A stretch of DNA of 43,572 nt from an uncultured Collinsella sp. (GTDB lineage: Bacteria > Actinomycetota > Coriobacteriia > Coriobacteriales > Coriobacteriaceae): NCBI GenBank assembly GCA_900549555.1, contig UROO01000005.1, positions 1-43,572 on the forward strand. The letters run 5' to 3'. The translations under genes were made by a program, and so were the position numbers. The notes below the pieces were generated by a model, which ran no database searches, was not told where the DNA came from, and saw only the letters and a program-made list of their open reading frames with translations. Positions 1 to 7,900 of the stretch are shown piece by piece. Every line of letters begins with the position of its first letter. Position 1 is the stretch's first letter.

Positions 1-48
1 TCTACACCCTAGAGTTCGTCGGCAGCGTCAGATGTGTATAAGAGACAG
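1..48. other. Illumina Nextera adapter (P5 tail, i5 index, read-1 adapter)
   Basis: Bases 1-7 match the end of the P5 primer (TCTACAC), 8-15 are CCTAGAGT, which I recall as Nextera i5 index S516, and 16-48 are the Nextera read-1 adapter ending in the mosaic end AGATGTGTATAAGAGACAG. This is library sequence, not genome. Genomic DNA begins at 49. Confidence 0.98.
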
Positions 49-560
49 TCGCCATACTCTGCGGCGCACTCGGGGCACATGGGAAAGCGATCCATCGAGG
101 TAGCCGCTCGGTCATAGGGCAGCGAGCGAATGATGGTAAAGCGCGGTCCACAGTTGGTGCAGTTGATAAAGGGGTAGTGAAAGCGTCGGTCGGCGGGGTC
201 GAATAGCTCGCGCAGGCAGTCGTCGCACGTGGCGATGTCGGGCGAGATGAGCGTCGTGTGGGCGGTTTGATCCTGCGACGCCACAATGCGAAAGCCCCGC
301 TCGTTAGCGGCGTCCCAGTTGCCGGGTGCTAGGTCCACAACCTCGACATGCTCCATGCGAGACGCCGCAGGCGCATGCTCGGAAAGCGCGTCGACAAATT
401 CGTCGAGTGCTTCGCCAGGAGCGTGCGCCTCGATATGCACGCCATCGCCCGCGTTAAGTACCCAGCCGCAAATGCCGTGCGCCATGGCCTCGCGATACAC
501 AAACGGTCGCATGCCGACACCCTGCACAATGCCCGTTACATGGATATGCGCATGTCGCAT
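49..560 (-). CDS. hypF: HypF carbamoyltransferase, [NiFe]-hydrogenase maturation, 3'-truncated
   Basis: This is the N-terminal 170 residues of HypF, which uses carbamoyl phosphate and ATP to make the thiocarbamate on HypE that becomes the CN ligands of [NiFe] hydrogenase. Residues 1-92 form an acylphosphatase domain with the signature VQGVGMRPFVYR. A zinc-finger region follows, with C112/C115, C134/C137 and the start of a second finger at C162/C165. The start ATG at 560 has a strong AAGGAGGG site just upstream. The YrdC-like and Kae1-like domains are missing because the contig runs into adapter at 48; an open reading frame that continues into the adapter ends in the artefact peptide LLYTSDAADE. 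It is the last visible gene of an operon with nikR. Confidence 0.96.
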
Positions 561-589
561 GCGACCCTCCTTCGTTGAAATGTGTGCTG

Positions 590-1096
590 TTACAGCCCCA
601 GGCTCTGCTCGGTGGCGGCGCAGGTGAGCTCGCCGTGTTTAACGCCGCGCAGGCCCAGCAGACGGTCAGCCAGCTCGTAGACACGCTCGCCGCGACCCTT
701 AAGTGCCAGAATCTCCAAACAGTTGTGGTGATCCAGATGCACGTGCATGGTCGATACGATCTCGTCGGTGTAGTCGTGCTGCACCTCGTCCAGGCGACGT
801 GTCAGGTCGCCGGTGTGATGATCGTAAATCATGGTGAGCGACCCGATGACCTGCTCGTCGGGCGTTCGCATCTGCTCCTTGGCAATCGAGGCGCGAATCA
901 GGTCGCGTACAGCCTCGGAGCGGTTGGCCACGTCGCCGCGGCGCGCGATCTGCTCGTCAAAGCGGCGCAGCAGGTCGTCGGGCGCGGTGACCGAAAAACG
1001 GACCAGCTCTGAGGCGGAGCCGCTGCAACGGCAGCCCGCGTCGCCGGTCGGCCCGTGCGAATGCTCGTGCCCGCAGGTGTGCTCGTGCTCGGCCAC
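590..1096 (-). CDS. nikR: NikR nickel-responsive regulator with His/Cys-rich N-terminal extension
   Basis: A 168-aa ribbon-helix-helix repressor that senses Ni(II) and controls nickel uptake or enzyme genes. The ribbon-helix-helix segment starts near residue 31 (LVRFSVTAPDDLLRRFDEQI). The regulatory domain shows the full Ni site: H107, H118, H120 and C126, whose spacings (11, 2, 6) equal those of E. coli H76, H87, H89 and C95. Unusually, residues 4-24 hold H4, H6, C8, H10, H12, H14, C22 and C24, an added metal-binding tail. The GTG start at 1096 lies one base after the stop of the 82-aa gene, so the two are translationally coupled; hypF follows 29 nt downstream. Confidence 0.95.
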   Translation of the reverse strand: MAEHEHTCGHEHSHGPTGDAGCRCSGSASELVRFSVTAPDDLLRRFDEQIARRGDVANRSEAVRDLIRASIAKEQMRTPDEQVIGSLTMIYDHHTGDLTRRLDEVQHDYTDEIVSTMHVHLDHHNCLEILALKGRGERVYELADRLLGLRGVKHGELTCAATEQSLGL

Positions 1097-1097
1097 G

Positions 1098-1346
1098 CTA
1101 CACCAGCTTTACGGAGCCAACGGAGTTGTGGTCGGCCTCGATGGCCTCCTCATAGCCCTCGAGTGCGTCGTGCGCCTCGTGGAGCGCCGCCATGGCGGCC
1201 TCGAGCTTGGCACCAATGCGCTCCATATCAAAGTTCTCGGTTGCATGCAGCAGCTGATGGCTCCACTCGTGGGCGAGCTCGATCGTGTCGTCGACCTGCT
1301 TGACGCTCATGGCAAGCTGGCTCATGTTCATTCCGACGTCATGCAT
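1098..1346 (-). CDS. Small His-rich helical protein upstream of nikR
   Basis: An 82-aa protein I do not recognise by family. It appears fully alpha-helical, acidic, with no signal peptide or membrane segment, and contains spaced histidines (H2, the HEWSHQLLH stretch, HEAHD near the middle and H73). The ATG at 1346 is preceded by AAAGGAGA. The gene is first in the operon with nikR (1-nt gap) and hypF. A role in nickel handling or hydrogenase maturation is inferred from context and histidine content only. Confidence 0.75.
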   Translation of the reverse strand: MHDVGMNMSQLAMSVKQVDDTIELAHEWSHQLLHATENFDMERIGAKLEAAMAALHEAHDALEGYEEAIEADHNSVGSVKLV

Positions 1347-1420
1347 GGGAAATCTCCTTTTGTACGGGCCTATTCAGTGGTTCAGATTCTACTACGCCCG
1401 CTTTGCGCATCGCCGCATAA

Positions 1421-1456
1421 GAAAACGGGTGCGAGTCCGTCTGACCCGCACCCGTT
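1421..1456 (-). terminator. Intrinsic terminator of trxA
   Basis: A 10-bp stem (AACGGGTGCG 1424-1433 with CGCACCCGTT 1447-1456). Read on the minus strand it is followed by TTTTC, so it terminates trxA transcription before the hyp/nik operon. Confidence 0.85.
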
Positions 1457-1566
1457 CACTGGGGGCTGTTTGTGATTACCATACTATCCGTGGTCGCGGG
1501 CGCAGCACCCGGCTCTCCGGTGAGCGGCGCAAAACCGCTCATGGACGGCAGCACATGACCGGCGTA

Positions 1567-1887
1567 TTACAGGTGCTTCTCAAGCAGCGCCTGCAGCCTG
1601 GCCTTGGGCAGCGCGCCAACGGAGCGGTCGATTTCCTCGCCGTTCTTAAAGACAACCAGCGTGGGGATGCTCATAACGCCAAACTTCATGGCCAGGTCCT
1701 GATTGTCGTCGACGTTGCATTTGGCGACGGCGAGTTTGCCGGCCAGCTCGTCGGCCACTTCGTCAACAATGGGCGAGAGCGAGCGGCAGGGACCGCACCA
1801 CGGTGCCCAAAAATCAACCAGCACGGGAAGGCTGCCGTTAACGACGGAATCGAAGTTCTCGGGGGTAATCTGCTTAATGTCAGCCAT
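1567..1887 (-). CDS. trxA: Thioredoxin
   Basis: A 106-aa cytosolic thiol-disulfide oxidoreductase reduced by thioredoxin reductase. The active site WCGPC is at C31/C34 within VDFWAPWCGPCR, and the cis-proline motif SIPTLVVF lies near residue 75. The length matches classical thioredoxins. The reading frame stays open upstream, but the ATG at 1887 is preceded by GGAGGT at a good distance and gives the canonical N-terminus, so I choose it. A terminator follows (1421-1456). A possible -10 (TATAAG on the minus strand, 1942-1947) lies upstream. Confidence 0.97.
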   Translation of the reverse strand: MADIKQITPENFDSVVNGSLPVLVDFWAPWCGPCRSLSPIVDEVADELAGKLAVAKCNVDDNQDLAMKFGVMSIPTLVVFKNGEEIDRSVGALPKARLQALLEKHL

Positions 1888-1989
1888 GGTGACCTCCATA
1901 GTGCGACGCGGCTCGGCCGCGTAAAACTCAGTACGACCGTGCTTATACCCAACGGCCCGTAATGCAACCACTCGCAGGCGGCTCTTTTA

Positions 1990-1995
1990 TATAAT
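1990..1995 (+). promoter_or_regulatory. -10 box upstream of the 2024 gene
   Basis: TATAAT at 1990-1995 overlaps an in-frame ATG at 1994. Transcription from it would start near 2002, which excludes 1994 as start codon and favours the ATG at 2024. No good -35 is visible. Confidence 0.5.
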
Positions 1996-2023
1996 GGTGG
2001 GCACGCAAACGATTGGAGAGCGC

Positions 2024-2599
2024 ATGCCCACGTCACAAAGCCAGAAAAAAGAAGCCATCGCCCAGGCGACCGAGCAGGAGCTCGCATCGCTCGCGGGCCG
2101 CGGCGTGCGTATCGCAGGAAATGCGTGCTCGCCGATTGTGCTGGTAAAAGGTGATTTAGACGATGCCGAGCGTGCGGGCGGCGAGCTGGCTGCCGGTCCG
2201 GACGGTGCTGCGCTGCGCAAAGCGCTCGGCGCCATCGGCTACGCGCCAGAGGATTTTTGCGTGCTGGCAAGTGTTGCCGGCGCGGGCGATGGGGCGGTTG
2301 CGACAGGCGAGGGCCTGCCGTGCGAGCTGTTCCGCGAGGCGCTCGAGGCCTTGGACCCCGAGGCGGTCCTGCTGTTAGACGATCGCGCGGCCGATACCAT
2401 GCGCGAGACCTATGCCGACATGCTCGTGGCAATCGACGACTTCGATACCGCCATGCTCAAGCCTGGCTTGGTCGCCCATGTGCAGGGTCGTCGCGTGCTC
2501 GCGCTCGACGGTTTTGAGGCGGCGCTCACTGACAAAGCCGCCAAACAGCGCATGTGGGCATACATCAAGCAGCTGACCCCGGCAGCCGCGCCGCTGTAG
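2024..2599 (+). CDS. Hypothetical protein, weakly uracil-DNA-glycosylase-like
   Basis: A 191-aa cytosolic protein divergent from trxA. The ATG at 2024 follows GGAGAG, and a -10-like TATAAT (1990-1995) precedes it. The order of segments (CSPIVLVKGDLDDAE, a helix LRKALGAIGYAPEDFCVL, then ELFREALEALDPEAVLLLDDRAADTM) resembles the layout of the uracil-DNA glycosylase superfamily fold, in which a glycine-rich first strand is followed by an 'aiGl..ed' helix and a 'P..iv.LG..A' strand. The catalytic motifs of family 4 enzymes (GEAPG, HPS) are not seen, so activity cannot be assumed. The fold similarity is my judgement by eye. Confidence 0.6.
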   Translation: MPTSQSQKKEAIAQATEQELASLAGRGVRIAGNACSPIVLVKGDLDDAERAGGELAAGPDGAALRKALGAIGYAPEDFCVLASVAGAGDGAVATGEGLPCELFREALEALDPEAVLLLDDRAADTMRETYADMLVAIDDFDTAMLKPGLVAHVQGRRVLALDGFEAALTDKAAKQRMWAYIKQLTPAAAPL

Positions 2600-2659
2600 C
2601 GGACCGGAGCCGGTAAGGCGGCCCTGACGGGTCGAGCGCGGCGCCGACTTGTCGCGCCC

Positions 2660-3937
2660 TTACATCACGGCGCGAAGCTCAAACCGGTCGCCGTTGATGC
2701 GAAACTGGCAGTTGCCGTTCATGCGTTCGACGGCAAGCTTAATGCTCTTGGTTCCAAAGCCGTGTCCGGTGTGCCCGGCTACGGGCATGCCGTCGACCAT
2801 GCGCGGCGGGCGCCCAAACGTGTTGGAGACCAAAAGGAGCAGTTGCCCGTCCTCGCAACGCAGGTCCAGATCGACAAATCGCTTGCCCTGGGGAGCGGCG
2901 CTTGCGGCGACGATGGCGTTGTCCAGGGCGTTTGAGAGCACGCTAAACAGATCGACGTCGGCTACATGGACGCTCTCGGGCACGGCAGCGCGCAAATCGG
3001 CGGTGATGCCGTTTCGGTTGATATCGGAGCTAAATGACGAAAGCACGATATTGACCGTGTCGTTGGCGCAGTAGCGGCGCACGGCGGTGCGGTCGTTCGT
3101 CTCGCAGAGCTCGTCGATGCGCTCGAGTGCCTCGTCGATGCGGCCCTCCTCGATCAAAGCCGCAAGGCCGCGCAGGAAGTGCCGCATGTCATGGCGGAGG
3201 ACCGAAAGCTCACGTCCAGATTGGCGCCAGGCCTCGAGTTCCTTGATGGCCGCGCTGTCGCGGGTGGCAAGCATCCAGCGCTCGCGCTCGGCGGTTTCCT
3301 TTGCCTCGTATTCGCGCAGATACACAGCAAGAAACATGAGGTAGAACGCGCAAAGCGCAAACGCCAAAAACTCAACCGTCACCACGGAGCCCGAGTGGAA
3401 GAGCGTGGTGTAGACGTTGGTGGCGTAGTCAAAGATGTAATAGACAAGCGGCAGGATGAGCAGAATCTCGAGCTCGGTAGGGCTTTTGACCGCCAAGCGC
3501 GGACCGATGTCGCTTGCCCAATGCAGTAGGATCGCAAAGACGACGGCCGTGGTGATAATGCGTGCCACGTAGTACGCGATTTGCGAGTCGGTGGCGGTGA
3601 GCGCGGCGATGCCCATCCAGTTGCTGAACTGGCAGCTCAGATAAGCACTGGTGACGCCCAGCATAACGAGCAGCGGGCTCAGGCGATAGCGTGCGCACAG
3701 ATAGATGACGAGCGGCAGATGCACGACGAGTGGATATACCTGACGGGCGAAAAGCTCGCCGCCGACGGCATTGGCGAGGCCGAATGCGCATCCGGTTACG
3801 GCGCCGACCATCACCAGCTCAAGCACGTGACGCCGGTTGATCTCGATACCGCAGAGCGCCGCCGAGGCAAAAACGCCAAAAAGCAGGGTTGTTGCGTGGT
3901 GAATTGCCCAAAGCATCATCTCGACCGTGGGGAGCAT
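2660..3937 (-). CDS. Sensor histidine kinase, GHKL (AgrC/LytS type)
   Basis: A 425-aa membrane sensor kinase. Residues 1-205 contain about six to seven hydrophobic segments. A linker leads to the dimerisation motif LRHDMRHFLRG with H249 as likely phosphoacceptor. The HATPase_c domain has the N box (SVLSNALDNAIVAA, near 334-346) and the G box (GHGFGTKSIKLAVERM, from 391). This matches the peptide-sensing HPK10 group. The ATG at 3937 shares its A with the stop of the preceding response regulator gene (TAATG), so the pair is translationally coupled. The ligand is unknown. The convergent gene ends at 2599, and I see no clear terminator in the 60 nt between. Confidence 0.92.
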   Translation of the reverse strand: MLPTVEMMLWAIHHATTLLFGVFASAALCGIEINRRHVLELVMVGAVTGCAFGLANAVGGELFARQVYPLVVHLPLVIYLCARYRLSPLLVMLGVTSAYLSCQFSNWMGIAALTATDSQIAYYVARIITTAVVFAILLHWASDIGPRLAVKSPTELEILLILPLVYYIFDYATNVYTTLFHSGSVVTVEFLAFALCAFYLMFLAVYLREYEAKETAERERWMLATRDSAAIKELEAWRQSGRELSVLRHDMRHFLRGLAALIEEGRIDEALERIDELCETNDRTAVRRYCANDTVNIVLSSFSSDINRNGITADLRAAVPESVHVADVDLFSVLSNALDNAIVAASAAPQGKRFVDLDLRCEDGQLLLLVSNTFGRPPRMVDGMPVAGHTGHGFGTKSIKLAVERMNGNCQFRINGDRFELRAVM

Positions 3938-4659
3938 TAGCGCCTCCCGCCCTCGAACCGTGCTGCAAAGTAAGCATCCTGGAAACCCTGCTTGCAGCTG
4001 CGCGCCAGCGGGATGCAAGCGCCCGAGCGCATGACGATATCCGTACGGTTGAAGTGGTCGATATTGCGCAGGTTGACCTGGTAGCTACGGTGACATTTAA
4101 AGAAGCTTGCGTTTTTGGCCAGCTGGTCCTCGATGTTGCGGAACGGCTCGAGCGCCTCGATGTCGCGCCCGTCGCGCAGGTGGAATACCACGTGCTTGTT
4201 GCGGGCCTCGGCATATTCGATATCGGACAGGCGCAGGGCATGGTAGCCAAAGGACGTTTTGGTTACGAGCTCGTCGGTCACGGCGGGTCGCATGCTCGAA
4301 AGCTCGTCGAGCAGCTGCGCCAGGCGTTCGTACGTTACGGGCTTGAGCAGGTAGTCGAAGGCGCGGACCTCATAGGACTCCAGCGCGAACTCGGGCGATG
4401 AGGTGAGGAACACCAGACGCACAGCGGTATCGGATTGGCGCAGCTCCCGCGCGGTGTCCATGCCGTTGACGAGCGGCATGATCATGTCGAGCAGAATGAT
4501 GTCGGCGCGCGATGCAGCATGGCGGGCCAGCAGGTCCTCGCCGCGCGTGACGAGCGCAACGTCGACTGCCGTGCCCGTCTCGGTCGACCAGCGGTCGATC
4601 ATCCGGTGCAGTCTATCTAGAAAAGCGACGTCGTCGTCGCAGGCGATAATCTTGAGCAT
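3937..4659 (-). CDS. LytTR-family response regulator
   Basis: A 240-aa two-component regulator. The receiver domain (1-120) has the acidic pocket D8-D10, phosphoacceptor D58 (ADIILLDMIMP) and conserved K106 (FDYLLKPV). A LytTR DNA-binding domain follows (about 135-235), with FFKCHRSYQVNLRNI. The ATG at 4659 gives a standard receiver N-terminus; a GGGGG stretch upstream can serve as RBS. It is coupled to the kinase gene by a TAATG overlap. The divergent neighbour encodes a giant surface protein, a plausible target, but I could not identify the paired 9-bp LytTR sites in the 242 nt between them. Confidence 0.93.
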   Translation of the reverse strand: MLKIIACDDDVAFLDRLHRMIDRWSTETGTAVDVALVTRGEDLLARHAASRADIILLDMIMPLVNGMDTARELRQSDTAVRLVFLTSSPEFALESYEVRAFDYLLKPVTYERLAQLLDELSSMRPAVTDELVTKTSFGYHALRLSDIEYAEARNKHVVFHLRDGRDIEALEPFRNIEDQLAKNASFFKCHRSYQVNLRNIDHFNRTDIVMRSGACIPLARSCKQGFQDAYFAARFEGGRR

Positions 4660-4901
4660 TCGAGCCCCCTTAGTAGTTCGATTTTGCCACATTGGGTGCG
4701 CGCCGCCCGCGGAGGCGTGTCCCATTTGCGCCCCAAGGCGTGCAACTCGCGCCAAGCGGCAGGGCGTCAGTTTTGACGACCGCACAATACTCCATGGATA
4801 CACACGTCAATCGATGCCGGCGGTCGGACGGGGAATCATGCCGGCCGCCGGCGCCAGGCGATAACGAACATTGCGAAAGCATAGGGGTAAGGGGAGCTGT
4901 G
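4660..4901. promoter_or_regulatory. Divergent promoter region, response regulator / surface protein
   Basis: This 242-bp spacer must hold both promoters. For the plus strand a TTGACG (4773-4778) with 18-nt spacing to GATACA (4797-4802) is a weak candidate. GC-rich dyads near 4815-4855 (GCCGGCGG with CCGCCGGC) could form a leader hairpin. Confidence 0.4.
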
Positions 4902-7900
4902 ATGAGGGAGAAAAAGATGGGGATGCGCAGACTTGCTGCTTGCGTGCTGGCTGCAGCGCTGGCGCTTGGGGGCGCGGCGACGACGTTCGCCATGCCTACG
5001 GTAGCGGAGGCGTATCCGTCCGCCGCGATCAAACCGACGCACCTGAAAAGCGAGCTTTCGTATGGCGAAAGTGATGTAATCCAACTTTCCGGCGGCAAAG
5101 ACTATCGGTTTGCCGGCACGGTTGATATCGACCACTATGAGGTCGAGGGCGGCACCAAGGAGAATCCGACCCGCCTATATTTCACCGACAGCTCGTCTCT
5201 GGGCGGTCCGCTGACCGTCAAGCGTGACCTTACATATTCGCAGCACCCCCTCTTTGTGCTTAAGGGCGGTTATGTCGAGTTCATCGGTGATTCGGGTGCC
5301 TCAACCGAGGTCCGCTGCGATGGAAAGACGTTTTTGAGCGATAGCAACGATTACGAAGCGCGTGGAGGTGTCGATAAGCCGAATACGGGCAAGAGCCTCA
5401 ACCTTTCCGTGAAAAACCTCAAGCTTGTTTCAAGGACCGATAACAAAGATACCGTTCGGGCAATCACGCTCTATGGAACCATGGGTGCGGGGGAGACGGC
5501 CAGCTTCACGAACGTGAATGTCAGCGGTTGGAAATGCTGCAAGAACAACGCATTCAAGGTTGACCAGGGTAATGAAATTTACGAAGCCTCGCCGGCGCCT
5601 GTGACTATCAGAGGCAGCCAGGTCGCGGTGGATGCAACGTTTGTCAACTGCACGTTTAAGAATAATAGTGATGACTGCGTCGGCGCCTTGAGCGTGGTCG
5701 GGCGGTCGAAGACTCCAAAAGTTACGTTGAACGGCTGCACGTTCGAAAACAACAGTCAGGGAATGATTGCATGCGACGAGATGAAGGTTGAGAGCGGTCA
5801 TGTGCATGCGGGCAATATCGGCGTCAAAAATGCCATAGTTGCTCTGAATAACTGCAGCATTCGTTCAACAAATAACACGTCATGGAATGGACCCTGCTCT
5901 TATATGTTCAAGGTGTGGGATATTCAGTATCAGATGCACATGACGAGTGCCATTGCGGTGGCAAAGGATGCGTCGTGCACCATAAACGGTACGGTTATCG
6001 ACGATTCGTTCGTGTTCCCCTCTGATTATTTCAACGGTCGTGACATAAGCGGTCAGGACGAGAAACGCTGCGCGGTTTACGCTCTTGGTTCTGTGACGCT
6101 CGCCGGCAACACCAAGGTCACTACGGTCAAGGCGAAGGGTGTCGACGCATCCGAAATCGGCAGCTACGGTAAGGTTCATGTCGATAAGTCTTTTACGGGC
6201 GAAGCTGCCCTGTCTGTCGACGATTCCAAGTTCGATTCCGAATCCAATAAGCAGCACTATTACTATGAATATGTGAACCTCGGCACGAGCGATCTTTCGC
6301 AGGAGGATCTCGCGAGCAGGCTCAAGCTTGCCAACGCTGACCTTGCATACGATGTTACCGATGGCAAGGTCAAGGTCATCCATCGCAAGCACGAGCACGA
6401 GTGGACCTATTCCGCCAACAAGGATGGGTACAGCATCGCGGCTACGTGCAACGGACAGTATGAGGCCTCACACTGTGTCTACTCCAGGGACGGCGAGACG
6501 ATCTCGCTGATGTCGTCCAAGAGCGGCGACCTGAGCTTTATCTACAACGGCAAACAGCGCGACGCCGTGCTTGCTACGACTAAGCCGTCTCAAAAGGACA
6601 ATGCTGTAGCCCAAGGCAAGGTAAAGATTGTGAGCGCACGCTTTTTCCGTTACGTGGATGAGAATGACGCCGTGGGCATCGAGATGGAAGGGTCGCAGCC
6701 GTGCGATGCGGGTACCTATCGCGTGGAGGCGACGGTTGCTATCGAGGGCCAGAATGATGTTACGCTCAAACGCGTGTTCAAGATCAACCCTGCCTCGCTT
6801 GCGGAGAAGGGCTCCAACCGCAAGGATCTTTGCAAGGTCGAAATCATTGGCTACGACAAGCTGAAGGATAACGTGAGGTTCAGCAACGGTGACGTGCTCA
6901 ACGACGTTCCGTCTTATAAGTGGACGGGTGAGGAGATAACGCCTCGCATTAAGGTGACGTATAAGCTTGGTGACGAATGGATTGAGCTTAAAGAGGGCGT
7001 CGATTTCGAACGCCTCGCTTGGGGCGAATCGGTTTCGGAGAAAGATCCAGGTGCGTACCGGAGCCAGCTCTGGGGCCTGGGAAACTTCGCATCCTACGAG
7101 TCAATTTACTCCTGCAAGTTTTTCTACTGGAGCATCTACGGCACGCAGTTCGAGAATGTTCAGGCCAAGGGCTTTGACGGCACCTATGATGGCAAGGCTC
7201 ACTCGCCATCGGTGACGGTCGACAACGCCCCCGAGGGCATGCAGATCGAATATAGCGTCGATGGTGGCTTGCTGTACGAAGACCGAATCCCCTCCTATAC
7301 CAATGTCACGCGCGATGTCTACGACAACGTGTGTGCCGAGACAATTAAGTACCGCATTACCGCACCCGACTACGTGCCGGTGGAGGGCGAGCTTAAGATT
7401 AAGATTGCCCCCGCCGATCAGGCCGCTCCCAAGGACGTCAAGACGACGGCCGCGACCGGGCATGCCTTGGCGGATGGCAGCATCGACGGGATTGATAACA
7501 CCTACGAATGGAAAGCCGAGGCCGCCAGCGACTATCAGTGGATTGCCGAAGGCGAGACGTCGGTTAAGAGCCTCGTCGCTGGCAAATACAGCGTTCGCCT
7601 TAAGGCCGACCGTAACCATAACGCCTCCGAGGCCCTGACGGTTGAGGTCAAGGACGGCCCTAAGAAGGCCGACGGTAGCGGTTGGAAGCACGACGACGCC
7701 GAACACTGGAACACCTGCACCTGTGGCAAGGAGGACGTTGACCGTGCAAAGCATGACTTTGAGTGGGTCGTCGACCAGGTCGCTACGGCTGATAAGCCCG
7801 GTTCCAAGCATGAGCGCTGCAAGACGTGCGGCTACGAGCGCGAGTCTGTCGAGATCCCCGCCTTCGGCATCAAGGGCTACTCGGGCACCTACGATGGCGA

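Noticed and set aside
2..286. 94-residue minus-strand frame ending in a THLTLPTN-type peptide
   Set aside because: The tail is adapter translation and the rest is an off-frame of hypF.
1994..2023. Earlier start codon at 1994 for the unknown gene
   Set aside because: It overlaps a TATAAT -10 box and lacks an RBS, whereas 2024 has GGAGAG.
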